DNA of 64,000 nt from contig CM077665.1 of assembly GCA_039707655.1 (NCBI GenBank), forward strand, positions 292,148,205-292,212,204, in the 5' to 3' direction. The notes under the pieces are model-generated. The model made no database searches. It was not told the origin of the DNA and saw only the letters and a list, made by a program, of their open reading frames with translations. The first letter of the stretch is position 1, and every line of letters starts with the position of its first letter. Below are positions 1 to 11,753 of this stretch, one piece after another. The translations under genes were made by a program, and so were the position numbers. Source of the DNA: Elymus sibiricus (Eukaryota; Streptophyta; Magnoliopsida; Poales; Poaceae).

Positions 1-274
1 GGCCGAGGGCGCGGCCGAAGTGGGCCCCGCCCCACAGCCCGGTCTTGTCTTCCGCGTGGCCTGTCACGTCATGGCCCGCTGCGCCCCCCACGTGGCATGC
101 CTCCTCTGCCCGACGGGGCGCTCGAGGCGTCCAGCGAAGCATCGGTCGGCTACGGAGCCGGCCGCTGCGCTCCCGCCTCCTCTGACGCCAGGACCGTGCG
201 TAATACGGGACAAGACTCAAGCCGGCGAGGTCCGCCGCCATTCGCCGGCGGGCCTCCCCTGCTTCGGGGACTAC
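1..274 (+). mobile_element. Internal 3' end of Gypsy element K
   Basis: This is GC-rich sequence without a convincing reading frame. It ends in a purine-rich stretch (CTTCGGGGACTAC, 262-274) directly before a TG that opens a long terminal repeat. That arrangement is the polypurine tract and 3' LTR junction of a plus-strand LTR retrotransposon, so the rest of the element must lie to the left of the window. The call rests on the junction alone. Confidence 0.5.
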
Positions 275-1235
275 TGACGGGGGGATAACCCCGGGGTAGA
301 CTCAGCCGACTCCTTCCTCCAACTTTTCAAAATGACCGCAGGACGAGCTGCCTCCCCCTGCAGTCCGGCTCCGCGCAGCCGGCTCCACCAATCGGCCGGC
401 TAGGGGCCACCCGGCCAGCCGCACCGATCGGCCGGCTAGGGGCGGAGACGCTTAGCCCCCTAGCCGGCGGTGTTGCAGGTACTACTGTCTGAGCACGCGT
501 GGCTACAGAGGCCCCCGTCGCATCGGGGGTCAGCGCCCGCATGGCCACAGTGAGGCGACAATGCCTCTGACTCTGGCCGACTGCGACCTGGCAAACGGCA
601 CAGTGCCGGCCTGCCCTCAACCACTCCATTACCTGCCCCGGCATGGCTACAGCGCGGCCGGCCGTACCGCTGACCTCGCCCGGCTACCGCAAGAAGACGC
701 CCCGAAGGACGATCCATGCCGCGACGAGACGGGCACAGGGGCCCACCAGGCGGGTCCCCTCCGGCTCCCGACGGGACCCCGCAGCCGGCGGGCCCTACCA
801 GCGACGAGACCCCTTAGCCGGGGACCCCAAAGCCGGCTAGACAGACCGCCAGCTGGGGCCCTCCGGAGCCTTCTACTCATATTGTATTCTGGGGGGTTGG
901 CCTATAAAACCCCCCGGAGCTCCCCCATGCAGGAGGAAGGATTCCCCGCTAGCACACACGCACAGACCCACGTAGAGAGGCAGAGAGGGCAAGCTAGCCC
1001 CTTCTTCCTCCTCGATCCATACAGCTCAAGGAGCAGCATTGTAGAACCCTTTGGTTCATCAACCGGACCGGCAGGACTAGGGGTGTTACCTCCCACGAAG
1101 GGCCCTGAACCTGGGTACATCGTGTGTCCCGCACCCCTTGTCCCCAATCTCGCTCCCGGAGACCACCGGCGTCCATCGGCCCCAGCCACTCTCGATAAGC
1201 CTCCCCATGGCATCTGTCGTGAGAAAACGATGACA
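275..1235 (+). mobile_element. 3' LTR of Gypsy element K
   Basis: A 961-bp GC-rich segment opens with TGACGGGG after a polypurine tract and closes with GATGACA, giving the usual TG...CA ends. A TATA box (CTATAAAA) lies near 902 and is followed by a pyrimidine-rich leader, as in an R/U5 region. The U3 part has several GCCGGCTAGGGG-type repeats near 395-440. The sequence changes character after 1235. The left copy needed to prove LTR status is outside the window, so the element could be a complete insertion cut by the window edge or a truncated one. Reading frames of 60-300 codons crossing it match nothing and look like GC-rich chance frames. Confidence 0.6.
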
Positions 1236-1930
1236 CCATGCCTCCACACGATTTTTGCTGCGGCCTTCTCTTTTCTTATGGCATCACATGTCTACGACAA
1301 CGTGGTTCAAATCCAGTATTTCATCACAATGTACGAGTGCTTCTTATGCATGGGCGATTTTACCATAGGGGCACCCAGTGCATGTGCCCGGGCTCGCCGC
1401 TGCCACTTAGATACACTCCGACGAGCTGCCCAAGCCATCAGACCGACGAAAAACGTTCAAATATGCTGAAAAATCACGAAAATAAGCTGCTAGTGGACAA
1501 ACTATTCTAACTGGGCCAATTCGAGCATTCTCTTGCCTTTAGGCCATGCTCGCTAACACTAGGAGGCCATAGGGCCACTCGTTTGTTTCCTAATATGGGC
1601 CACATGCCTTGCTCACTGCAATGAGTTAGATTTCAGATGGATCAATCCAGAAGCCAACTTGTGTGACGAGGGACTTGCAAGGTGCCAGACGTAATTGACG
1701 GTGTCTCCTCTCACATGAATTCTTCTCCGGCTCACCTGCTTGCAAGGCCACGTCAAAGAGGCAACAACTAAAAACAAGCCATCAACAATCTACTGGCTGG
1801 GCACGACAACTAGGTGAGCGGTTTACTGAGAAATTGTGAAATTTGACAGTGATTGTGCCCGATTCCAATTATGTTTGTTCATATTTTAGAATTGAGCTTT
1901 TCACGTATCGTCATGGAAATTCAGCACTCA
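1236..1930. other. Unassigned intergenic sequence
   Basis: About 700 bp lie between the K LTR and the CACTA terminus. I see no long frame, no terminal repeats and no motif that I recognise. It may be low-copy DNA or an old, eroded transposon. Confidence 0.4.
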
Positions 1931-4236
1931 CACTAAAAAAACCACTTCCGTGATGATACGTGTTTGTCACAGTAGGTCATGTTTTCTGTCACGCATATAC
2001 ATCCATGACGAATTTATGACAGAATGAAGATGGTCATACATGTGCTGTCGTAGAACTCTTCCATGACAATACTCAAATTATCACCATGGAAGTGTCAACT
2101 TCCATGACGATAAATGGCGCATCGTAGAAGTGATTTTGTCAAGGGTAACCGACACGTGGCAGCCACCGTGGTGGGTCACCGTTAAACTATCGGGTGCCGG
2201 TTTTGGATCAGATACCCGTTAATAGCCCCGACCAATGACGATTTTCCATGTGTCATTTTCTCACTCACCCATGGATCCATGTGTCGGCTCTACATTGTGA
2301 CAGATGTCAATGGACCAATGGACAAGATGCGCGTATGATACGTCGACACGTGGCACGGCCCAACAGTGGTGCATTTATGTAAAAAGGTCGGCCATGTCAA
2401 TATTAGCGGGCCTGCTCTATTAAGGTCCTGCTTGCGTCGGGCCCGTTTACAACCACGACCCATACGGGTTCACCCAATTCGGCCCATTCCTGGCTCGTTA
2501 ATGATTCAACACCATTGTGTCCCTCGTCAAATTGAGTCCGTTAACAGCCCGCTATGTCTTTGAGCTCATTTGCGGCCCGAGGTACTTTCGGCCTTTTGGC
2601 AGAGAATTCTAGAGATGGGCCAATTTCCAATCCGTACGTCTTTCAGCCTTTTAGCGGCCCCTTCGAGAGTTGGGACAATTTCTAGCACGGTGTGTATTTC
2701 GGCCGGTTAATGGTCCACACCAGAGTTGGGCCGTTGACGGTCCGATTTCACTTTTGGCCTCCTAGTGGCCCATGTTCTCCCTGGCACAATTCCGGTCCAT
2801 CCGGACTTTTGTCCTGTTAAAGGCCCGTGTTGTACATCGACCCACTTATGGACCGACTGGATTGTGGCCTGTTAATGACCCAACCAGGAAATGGGCCAAG
2901 CATTAACTGAGGACTATTGTGGCCTGCTAATGGCCCGTTAGCTCCTTTGCACAATTGAGGCCCAGTCGAAGTTCTGGCCTGTTAATAGCTCGTCAACTAA
3001 TGGGGCCTCCTAAAGTTCCTGCATGGCTGTCGGCCCAATTAAGAAAGGGCCCACGTCGATTTAGGCCTAACTATTACTTTGAGCCCATTAGGAGGACCAT
3101 TTGTGGGAACCATCAAATCTAGTCCACCAGAGGCCCACGCCAATTTTGGCCCAGCTAGTAACTGCGAGCAAGTTATGGACAGTGGGCCGTTCCCCTAGAT
3201 GAAGGGCCCACGTTGCTTTGTTCTAGTTATTAATTACACTGCATATTTTGGCTTGTTTTCCGCTAGTTGAGCTTTCAAACCAGAAAGCTGCTTTGCGAGC
3301 CGCGCTAAGCAAATATAAGGCATACAAGGAAAAACGTAGCACATCGAAGCCTATATTATAGGATATTACATCCACTCGGCAATCAAAGATTGATGTCAGT
3401 GCAAATAATGAAGAGAGCTTAACGATCTGCAACCTCAGCGCGGATGACGACAATAAGATTATGAGCAAGTTCTTCTTGGCTATACTATCACTGAAATCAT
3501 CAATCAGTTGTTGTTTGCACAAGAATGTGCACCTTTGATTCCTCCATGATTTCCATCATTGCTTCAACTAGTAACTGGTTCACAAATATACATCTTTTTC
3601 GTTGGATTTGGGACAGAGGAAACTGAATAGGTTCAGATGGCGATTTTGGCAGGCTTGTACCACTGGTAGTGGAGAGTGTTTCGACCACTGCATCATAACT
3701 TAAATTAGGTGGAAAACTGAACAGAGTAATCAAGAGTTATGGCCATATTACCTGCACTAGATTTATTGGAGAGAAACAATGGGTTGCCTTGCTGTCTTGA
3801 GACTTTGTTTTCTTATCTTCAGCATCTTGTACCAAATAAACACAATATGGCACTGCTATCATTGGCCACATCATTAAATAGAAAAGCAACATTGACACAA
3901 TGAACATTTGGGCAACCAGACCACACCAAATTAACGAAATATGGCACTGCTATCATCGGTTAGGTAAGTTAATAGGAAAGCAACATTGACACAATGAACG
4001 ATTGGGCAACAAGACCACACCACAATATTATAGTAATGTGCCATATATGAGATAGTATAATCACGCACCTCAGTATCCAAAACTACCAGACAATTTTCCT
4101 TATAAAAATCTACATTAGCGCCTTAATTATACAATTTGCTACAAGTAAATTTAGATCAGATAATTGGTGTAGGGTACTAAAGGTTGGATTCACGGTGATG
4201 CTACTTGATAAACTACATACTGATGTAAAAATATAG
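1931..4236. mobile_element. CACTA transposon, one terminus plus subterminal region
   Basis: The element opens with CACTA at 1931, preceded by TCA, a possible half of a 3-bp target duplication. The next 250 bp alternate motifs such as CCATGACA, TTTATGACAG and TCCATGACG. From about 2400 to 3000 a subterminal motif of the form GGCC(T/C)GTTAATGGCC recurs, for example near 2690, 2816, 2866, 2922 and 2976. Dense subterminal repeats are typical of plant CACTA (En/Spm-type) elements, where they are thought to bind the transposase. No transposase frame is visible. The 3200-4236 part resembles the non-coding flank of Triticeae CACTA families from memory. The opposite TAGTG terminus is not seen, so the element appears cut by the LTR piece that follows. 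The right boundary is approximate. Confidence 0.72.
3845..4022. repeat. 94-bp tandem duplication inside the CACTA element
   Basis: Two adjacent copies begin with ATATGGCACTGCTATCAT at 3845 and 3939, and both run through AAGCAACATTGACACAATGAA to GACCACACCA. They differ mainly in a short central stretch, so the duplication is fairly recent relative to the surrounding decay. Confidence 0.7.
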
Positions 4237-5538
4237 TGATATACTAATGGCTCTATATTTTACGCATTTTTAGAGCTCATTTGTTGCCTCGTCTCTTCGT
4301 ATATCATGTCCCATTGAACCAAATAGTTGTCCATTATGCATGATTACCGGTTTTGGTACTTATCATTCTGAGCATTCCACATTTTGTGTTTTATTTAGAT
4401 TTTATTAGTTTTGTTTGTTTTCTTGTGTCTACACGTGATTTGGAGCAACCTAGGACCAAGCACGATGAAAGAACCAAGGACTTAGCCGTTCCGGAGGTTG
4501 GAAAAAGCGATTTTTCCAAAGTGCTTCTAATAAAGATACAAGACCAGGAATGGATTGATGCTGTTCATACGAATCCAACGAGCCCAAGAATGTCAAATTC
4601 CAAGTTCGTATGAAGATTCGGCGGCCGTTTTACCGGAGGAGGACACATTCAAAGACGGCGCTCCGAACGACGGCGCGGTCGTTTCGATGGCCATTTGACG
4701 TGCAAACAGCTCTAAAAGTTCCCTTCCAGATGGGATACTTCATCGATTTCGTCCCTGTTCAATCCCACGTGATCCTTGGCTCATAAAGAAGAGATCGGGA
4801 GAGGATTTGGCTCATTGAGAGCCCTTGGATGGAGCCCATCAAGAGAGGAGGCTAGGGAGGCTCCATATATACACCTCCTCAACCCTAGCCGCCGTCATCT
4901 CATTCCATCACATCTCGTTCATACACAATCCATCTCCATTGCTGCTCCACACCTGAGAAGAAGGGACAACAACCAAGGGAAGAAGGAGGAGGCTCCACCA
5001 CCATGAGCACTGGTCTTTGGGACGGTGCCCTCGCGCCAGCGCCGCCACCACCGGTGGCGCACCCATCTCCATCACCACCGGTGCGGCCACCATCCTCATC
5101 TTCATCACCAACGTGCCACCGCCATCACCACCTGCCTTCTCCCTTCACTGGCTTGATGCCTACTTGCAACTTCTCCCTAACCTTCATGCATATGTTTGAG
5201 TAATTGTACTTGTTCTTGAGGATATGGTTGAACCCTATATGATTCTTGGTATGATTCAATATTACCTGTTCATGATTCGAGTTAGTATTCTCACGAGTGT
5301 TGAGAGGAGGCCTCGCTCGCACTATTGTCATGATTGACCATAGAGGAGATACTGTCGTTGTGAAGGGTTGGGGCGTTGGGGGTAATTAGAGGTGACAGTA
5401 AAAGCCTTTGATTCCTCGCGCATCACATTTGATAGAGGAGTTACGGAGAACCTATAGAGAGGCCGCGTCCATGGGGTAACCCTTAATTATCATGAGTGGT
5501 AACCCTATGGGGGAGACTATGATGGTGGCGTGCGTGGC
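4237..5538 (+). mobile_element. LTR-like fragment J
   Basis: The segment starts near TGATATACTAATGG. It runs through AT-rich U3-like sequence to a TATA box (CATATATACACC, about 4865), then a leader with CTCAACCCTAGCCGCC, the usual composition of a grass LTR transcription start region. The GC-rich 4990-5150 part with CCACCACCGG repeats resembles U5. It is interrupted at 5539 by LTR H, so its 3' end is not seen. Small frames (for example 5003-5203) are proline-rich chance frames. Left boundary and family are uncertain. Confidence 0.45.
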
Positions 5539-6440
5539 TGATACGCTCAAACGTATCTACTTTTCCAAACACTTTTGCTCTAGTTTTGGACTCTAATTTG
5601 CATGATTTGAATGAAACTAACCCGGACTGACGCTATTTTTAGCAGAACTACCATGGTGTTGTTTTTTTGCAGAAATAAAAGTCCTCAGAATTGGTCGAAA
5701 TTTTCTAGAGATTTTCTATGGAATATATAAAAAATACGGGAGCAAAGATCCACCTGCCCCCAGTTGCTCAGAAGGCAACAGGGTGCGCCCACCCCCCTGG
5801 GCGCGCCCACATGGCTCCGCTCACCCTAATTCCAAGCATATATTCCTATTCCCCGAGAAAATAATAATGGAGAAGTTTTCATTGCATTCTACGAGACGGA
5901 GCTGCCGCCACCTCCTGTTCTTCCTCGGGAGGGCGGATCTGGAGTCCATTTCGGGCTCTGGAGAGAGGGATTCATCGCCATCGTCATCACCAACCATTCT
6001 CCACCAACAATTCCATGACGTTCACCACCAGAAGTGAGTAATTCCTTTGTAGGCTTGACGTACAGTGATGGGATTGGATGAGATTTATCATGTAATCGAG
6101 TAATTTTGATAGGGCTTGATCCCTAGTATCCACTATGTTCTAAGATTAATGTTGCTATGACTTTGCTATGCTTAATGCTTGTCACAAGGGCCGGAGTGCC
6201 ATGATTTCAGATCTGAACCTATTATGTTTTCACGAATATGAGAGTGTTTTGGATTCTATGTTGCAAGTTGTATGCACCTATTATGTGTTATGATCCGTAG
6301 AACCCAAGGTGACAATAATTGGTATCATCTCTGGTGATGACCGTAGTTTGAGGAGTTCATGGATTCACCATGTGTTAATGCTTTGTTCCGGTTCTCTATT
6401 AATAGGAGGCCTTTATATCTCTTAGTTTCTATCATGGTTT
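5539..6440 (+). mobile_element. 5' part of a TGATACG-type Gypsy LTR (element H)
   Basis: The segment opens with TGATACGCTCAAACGTATC, an imperfect inverted repeat found at the ends of several very abundant Triticeae Gypsy LTRs. It carries the ACCATGGTGTTG and GCAGAAATAAAAG blocks also seen in element I. Near 6080-6260 it has a long T-rich stretch ending in the motif TTATGTGTTATGATCC. At 6441 it is interrupted by element G, and its continuation would lie beyond the right end of the window. Orientation is plus. This is the outermost layer of the main nest. Confidence 0.7.
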
Positions 6441-6969
6441 TGTCACGACAGATGTCCTCGTGAGAAGACTAAGTCGTGAGGCCATCGCTGCTAGGTGATT
6501 GCTTGAACGGGGTTGGTCGGAAAAGAGAGACGCGGATTTACCCAGGTTCGGCCCCTGCAATGGAGGTAAAAGCCTACGTCCTTCTTGTGTGTTATTGATG
6601 ATGATCTCGATTACAAGGTGTTGCTATTGCTTCCTAGCTCTCGAGGGTTCCTAACTCCCCAGGGTTCTCCTTTATATAACAGGTCGAACCCCCGTGTTAC
6701 AAGTGAATCCGGGTCGTATTCATAACCCGTTATCTATTCTAACTCTTCAATAAACGTATCTCCCAAGTTACAAAGATATTCCTTAAGTCTTCCATAATCC
6801 GTCCCTCAGCCTTTGGACATGAGTCGTCCCTATGTGCCGGGTCTCACATGGGCCTCTGTCCTGCGAAGTGAATAACACCTTTTCTTTGACCCAGAGATGA
6901 ACTGACCCATGAGGTCCTTTGCCTCTCAGGCCGAGTCATTGAACAACCGGGTCTCATCACTGGGAAACA
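6441..6969 (-). repeat. 3' LTR of element G
   Basis: This 529-bp segment reads TGTCACGACA...GAAACA on the plus strand, so on the element strand it opens TGTTTCCC and closes TGTCGTGACA. On the element strand it is preceded by a purine-rich TGGTGGGGA (plus positions 6970-6978), a good polypurine tract. A TATA box for the element strand lies near 6671-6680. A diverged copy of the LTR motif shared with A, C and F (TTTACCCAGGTTCGG) lies at about 6537. The second copy of this LTR is not in the window. Confidence 0.65.
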
Positions 6970-7297
6970 TCCCCACCATTAGTACCTAGTTTAGTTTTGA
7001 TTTATCAATGTAAACTCCATCTCTTGTCAACTTTGTCTTTGTTGCTTTATCGGATCTCACGGCCGGGTCTCCGTCAAGACTAAAGTGATGTCGTGTTATG
7101 GAACTCCTTTAGCACTTAAAAGCTTCTCAACTCCATCTTGACATCACGCGTGGTTATGATGGGGCGTGACATGACCTCACAACGTATCTTTCGCGCAATT
7201 ATGTCAAAACCAGTTAGTGCGGGAATTGAGGCACCATTTCAGCCATAAGTTACTGCACCAGTTCGGTTTTCCACTGCGGCGCTTCGGGTTTTTCCCT

Positions 7298-7497
7298 TAT
7301 AAATAGGACCCCGTGCCCCCAGATTCACTTTTTACCTCTTCTCGTTCATCTTCTTCCTCTCGACTCGAATGCCCGGTGCTCCCCCGAATTCTCCGACGTG
7401 AAGCTCCAGCGACAAATGCTCCATCATCTCCACCAGCGAGGCTCACCGGACTCCAACGCGGCCGTGCTCAAGACCTTCAAGCTCTTCTCAGATCTGT
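7298..7497 (+). promoter_or_regulatory. TATA box and non-coding leader exon of the antisense gene of G
   Basis: TATAAATAGG at 7298 is followed by a pyrimidine-rich leader (TTCACTTTTTACCTCTTCTC). A good 5' splice site, CT|GTGAGTACT, lies near 7496. The coding start of the antisense gene is at 54014, after an intron interrupted by element A. Without A the intron would be roughly 550 bp. Promoter and intron assignments are inferred from motif order and spacing. The region 6970-7297 upstream shows no gene. Confidence 0.5.
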
Positions 7498-7735
7498 GAG
7501 TACTCGATCCCTAATTTTCTTTGCCACCGTAGTTCTTATCGTTCATCGAGTTCTTCATATTACACTTTAGTTCTTCTTTGCCGTAGTCAAATTAGAGATT
7601 CGCGAGCCTGTGCATGTTCTAGAACATATCAGCAATCGATTTACTTCATTTCTGTCAAATGCTTCGGTAAACAAACCTCATTTTGTCCACCACGCTTTTT
7701 ATTGCAACTAAGGCTATTTTTTTTTCTTTCCCTTT

Positions 7736-8545
7736 TGTCGGGGCACGGATGCTCACGATCACCTATGGGACCAGAGGTCCCTTGTGGTTCGGCAAGGGGG
7801 GTCACGTTGCACGAAGAGCGGAGAGCATGAGACGGCGTGACGATCAGGACACATGCATTTTACCCAGGTTCGGGCCGTTGATAAGCGTAAAACCCTACTC
7901 CTGCTTTATGGTGGATGGATTGGAGGAACACGAAGAACGCACAGCGCCTAACCCCTCCAAGGACTGCTGCCGGGGAAAGAGCTGCTACACGAGTACAAGT
8001 GTTGGGGGGTCCGAATCACTAACCTTGAGCTAGGTTGCCTTGGGCCTCCTTTTATAGTGCAAGGGGTTACCAGAATGTCAACATAGTCATTATCTATCGA
8101 TAAGATAGCTAAGCAGAGCTATCATACCTAACTCTGGCATTTAGGACAAAATGCCATGATTACCTGCCTAGGTGGCGCTCGGGGGTGCAGGGCGGGTGTC
8201 AACCGAGCGTAACTAGCATTCTGATGTGTCGCCATGTGCTTAGCGAAAGCTGATCAGCCACCTGAGGGCTCGACAGCGCATCAATAAGTGACAGGCGTAG
8301 CGATGCGGTGGAGCGGTGGCCAGCTGGCTCGCGCCTGCCGGGGAGTGGCTTGCCGGGTGTTCTGGGAGGTGTGCATGTCTTGGTCCCCGGCAAGCGTCGG
8401 GGACTTGCTTGGCGCGTTGCAGTCCAGGCTTGGGCTGCCGCGTTGAGCTTGTTGAAGTCTTGTCTTGATCTTTCGCCTGGTTTTTGCTTCTGCCGCCTGT
8501 GCATAAGTCAGGGGCACTGGGTACCCCTGTACTAGTGCACCAACA
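7736..8545 (-). repeat. 3' LTR of element A
   Basis: This 810-bp LTR matches 15428-16210 plus 53612-53698. A TATA box on the element strand (CTATAAAAGGAGG) lies at about 8048-8060. Compared with the 5' copy it lacks about 60 bp after GGGGTGCA near 8190. The conserved LTR motif (TTTTACCCAGGTTCGGGCCG...) is at 7858-7906. Confidence 0.9.
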
Positions 8546-8810
8546 GGAGCCCCCGGGACTGGCCCACACGTGCTCGCCAAGTGCCGTTGGGTCAGGCCCA
8601 AGTTTCATGCACAGGCGTGCAATGTGAGGGGGTAACTGCCAATTTATTGGTGAGCACGTGACTTAAAGCCCTGGTCGTGGAAGAAACCGCAGCGTCATGG
8701 ATTGGAGCGGCAAGGCGGTTAACTGTTCACCCATGATCGTGGGCGATGGAATTGGTGGAGACGGGCGGCGACCTTTGGAGCGAAGGAGAGCTAGCCCCCG
8801 CGTCCTCCCT

Positions 8811-8817
8811 TATAAAT
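8811..8817 (+). promoter_or_regulatory. TATA box of the antisense B3-like gene of A
   Basis: TATAAAT follows a C-rich stretch (GTCCTCCCT). It lies 114 bp before the ATG at 8925, with a pyrimidine-rich leader (CCATCCGTTCTTCCTCC) between. It faces opposite to the gag-pol of A. The 265 bp between the 3' LTR and this box hold no other feature that I can see. Confidence 0.55.
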
Positions 8818-8924
8818 TGGGGGTCATGAGGGGCGATGCTCATCCATCCGTTCTTCCTCCTTGAGTCCAAATCCACAGAGCTCGCCCTTTTGCTTCTTTG
8901 TCTTGAGCCGCGCTTGCTGCTAGC

Positions 8925-9600
8925 ATGCCCAGGGGACGAGGGTGTCCTCTGGCCTCTGCCTCAAGGGCGAGGGGTTCCCGTCGGGATCATGCCACCACTT
9001 CAGCCGCAGAGGCAGGGGGCGGTTCGAGTGCGCGTGGTGGAGGAGCCGGAAGGGGCCGAAGTCAATGCGGGGCCCACGGCAAGGGAAGACGGAGTGATGC
9101 TTCTCTTCCTGCTCTGCCATCTGACCCTCCCCTCTAGGAGGCCCATGCCGAGGGAACGGCACTGGAGTTCGTCATCAAGCTGTGTGGTCCTCCCCGAAGC
9201 CACCTGCGCCTTCCTCACCCGTTCGCCAGTGTGATGGAGGTTGACAAGCCGCACGCCCTGTGGTTGCGGGCGCATGCTTGCTGTAATGGTGCCGTGCGAG
9301 TGGACGTCGAGTACCCGAAGCGTCGCGTCATGCTCCTCAGGCGCGGGTGGAAAACCTTTGCCCGTGCCCACAACCTCATGGGTGGGCACGTCCTCCGCTT
9401 CAAGATGATGTAGGCCGACCTGCTCTCCGTCAATATTTATGGGCGTTCTGGTGCTCGTCTTGGCTGCTACGAGGAGAGCTCGAGTGATGTCGAAAGCTCC
9501 TCCTCGAGCGATAGCGATGAGGAGGACAATGTCGGTGAAGGCGACGATGACGAGTCCCAGGCCGTCAAGTCGGAGTATGATGACCTGGGCTCTAGCTGAT
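8925..9600 (+). pseudogene. Antisense B3-like DNA-binding protein carried by element A
   Basis: One frame runs from ATG 8925 to TGA 9598-9600 (225 codons), broken by TAG at 9135-9137 and 9411-9413. The N-terminal 70 residues are Arg/Gly/Ala-rich. Residues about 76-175 resemble a plant B3 domain: a FVIKL strand, a RLPHPFASVM segment like the RIPKKFA region of B3 proteins, then VRVDVEYP, GWKTFARAHNL and GGHVLRFKMM, and a last strand LLSVNIYG. The tail is acidic and serine-rich (EESSSD repeats). B3 domains bind DNA in ARF, ABI3/VP1 and REM proteins. The assignment here is by pattern only. Start choice follows the TATA spacing. The gene is opposite to pol, a position where Tat-lineage elements keep additional genes. 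Both stops make this copy defective. An uncharacterised retrotransposon protein that merely resembles B3 is the main alternative. Confidence 0.6.
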
Positions 9601-9854
9601 CGTCGGCCGCACCATCACCATCATCGCGCTCCTCCTCCTCCCCCCGGCAGAGCGATTTGCCAGGGGTTCTCGACTTGGGAGCTACCTCTTCTTCTCAGCT
9701 GGACCCCGGCAGGCTCGTGGACTTCGGCTTCGTCTTCTTTTCCGGTGGGCCTGCCGTCCGCGCAATGCTGGTCCTGACGTGGTCAGGCTGGGCTTCTGTT
9801 GGGGTCCCCCTCTCCTCTTTTTCTCTTGTAATCTACCCCTAGGGGAGAAAGACA

Positions 9855-9860
9855 AATAAA
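9855..9860 (+). terminator. Polyadenylation signal of the antisense gene of A
   Basis: AATAAA lies 255 bp after the stop codon of the antisense frame, with a second AATAAA near 9921. With the TATA box at 8811 it outlines a full transcription unit opposite to gag-pol. The stretch 9861-10604 to the end of pol holds no further gene. Confidence 0.45.
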
Positions 9861-10604
9861 GAGTTATTAAAAAGGAGTGCCCTCTTATATAATCTTTATC
9901 CCGCTTGTATCGGAAATGAATGAGAATAAAGCGCCATTTTCTTCCTGCAAGTACTATCCTTTTCTTTCCCTGTTTATGCTGTTTTGGGATGTTTGGTCCT
10001 TGCTACACGGAGCCACTTGCCGGATCACAACTTAACCACGAGTGCCAAGGGGAAACGAGCCCCCGGCAACAGGTTGGCGTTGTTCCCCGGTAGAGCTCCT
10101 TGCCGGTGTCGGCGCAGCTCCCCGTAGTTGTTGATCAAAAAACAGGGGGGCGGCTCGTCCCGGCAAGGGTTTTCACCACGTGGAGGACTCCACTACCCAC
10201 AGCGAGGGAGATACTAAGGGTTTCCTTGAGAAATCGATTAGTACTGAACTGGAAATATGTGATATACTTATCTTTTACGAGCAGTATCTTTTTTTCGAGC
10301 GTGATGGGCCGCCATCCTTGTTTCTTTGTTCCCCTTCCCTGTTTTCTTGATGGTAAAATATGTAGGGTGAGAACATTAACAAAGATTACGGTTTCATCAA
10401 GTATTCTATCAAATCTTATATCTTAAAAGCAATAACACTGCAATCATGAAAATGCGTAATGAGCATGTAAGATGTTGGTATGATGCAGTGCCTAGCTTTA
10501 TTATTGTCGCACAGGGTCTGCGCCTGGCTTTCTACAAAGGAATGCAACATCAGCAAGGCTTGTACAAAAGGTGGTTGCCGGGGACTGAGCCCGGCAGCCA
10601 CGCC

Positions 10605-11753
10605 TTACGGGTAGAACTTACGAAGATGCTCAATGTTCCATGACTTCTGCACCTTGGTGCCATCTTCGGTCTCCAGACGGACTGCGCCAGGTCTGGTGAC
10701 TCATACTACCCAGTAAGGGCCTTCCCACTTCGGCGTCAACTTGTTTGTACCCTTGGCGGACTGAACACGCCGAAGGACAAGGTCGCCTTCCTCAAGGCTC
10801 CGGGTGTGAACCCTGTGGCTATGGTAGCGGCGCAGGGCTTGCTGGTAGCGTGCTGCACGCACAGCAGTCCGGAGATGGTCTTCCTCGAGGAGCGTGGCAT
10901 CGTCATGCCGCAGCTGCTGTTGCTCTACTTCATCGTAGGCAAGCACTCGAGGTGACCCGTATATGAGTTCTGTGGGGAGCACTGCTTCCGCCCCGTACAC
11001 TAGGGAGAAGGGCGTCTGGCCGGTAGCTCGATTTGGTGTCATCCCGAGGGACCAAAGAACCACCGGCAGCTCATCTATCCAGCGCCTGCCACTCTTCCGC
11101 AGCTTATCAAAAGTCCTTGTCTTGAGTCCTCGCAGCACTTCAGCATTCATCCTCTCGACTTGCCCGTTGCTTCTCGGGTGAGCAATAGAGGTGAAGGAGA
11201 CCTTGCTTCCAAGGCTTTGGATATATTGCATGAAGGCGCGGCTCGTGAACTGGGTGCCGTTGTCGGTGATCACTCTGTTAGGCACTCCAAAGCGGCACAC
11301 CAGTCCTTTCATGAACTTGATAGCTGCATGTGCGGTCACCTTTCTCACTGGTTCCACCTCAGGCCACTTTGTGAACTTGTCGGTTGCCACGAACAAGAAC
11401 TCAAAGCCCCCGACAGCACGGGGGAAGGGGCCCAGGATATAGAGCCCCCAGACCGAGAATGGCCAGGATAGAGGGATTGTTTGCAGGGCTTGTGCTGGTT
11501 GATGGATGTTCTTGGAATGGAACTGGCAGGCTTCACACTTGGTGACCAGCTCAGTTGCGTCCTAGAGGGCAGTGGGCCAATAGAAACCCTGTCGGAAAGC
11601 TTTTCCGAGAAGGGCCCTTGATCCAATGTGGGAACCACATACTCCTCCGTGAATCTCCGCCAACAGCTTTAGTCCATCCTCCCGGTAGATACACCTTAAT
11701 TCCACACCGTTCGGTCGTCTTCTGGACAGGGTGTCATCGACAAACTGGTACAT
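10605..11753 (-). pseudogene. Integrase and pol C-terminus of element A
   Basis: A single minus-strand frame from 11753 to TAA 10607-10605 is broken by TAG at 11564-11562 and TGA at 10703-10701. The first part has the H2C2 zinc-binding signature of retroviral integrases (EIHGGVCGSH, then CEACQFH). The catalytic core follows with VATDKFTKWPEV, VITDNGTQFTS and RSNGQVERMNAEVL, supplying the three acidic residues of the D,D-35-E triad. The C-terminal part has WEGPYWV, typical of the end of Gypsy integrases, and continues past the second stop to HLRKFYP. The enzyme would insert the element cDNA into chromosomal DNA. Both stops make it inactive. Upstream, 11754-12080 is decayed linker without a clear frame. 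Confidence 0.88.

Noticed and set aside
561..1469. A 302-codon plus-strand frame at the left end.
   Set aside because: It runs through the promoter and leader of LTR K and past the LTR end. It has no domain and its composition is that of GC-rich non-coding sequence.
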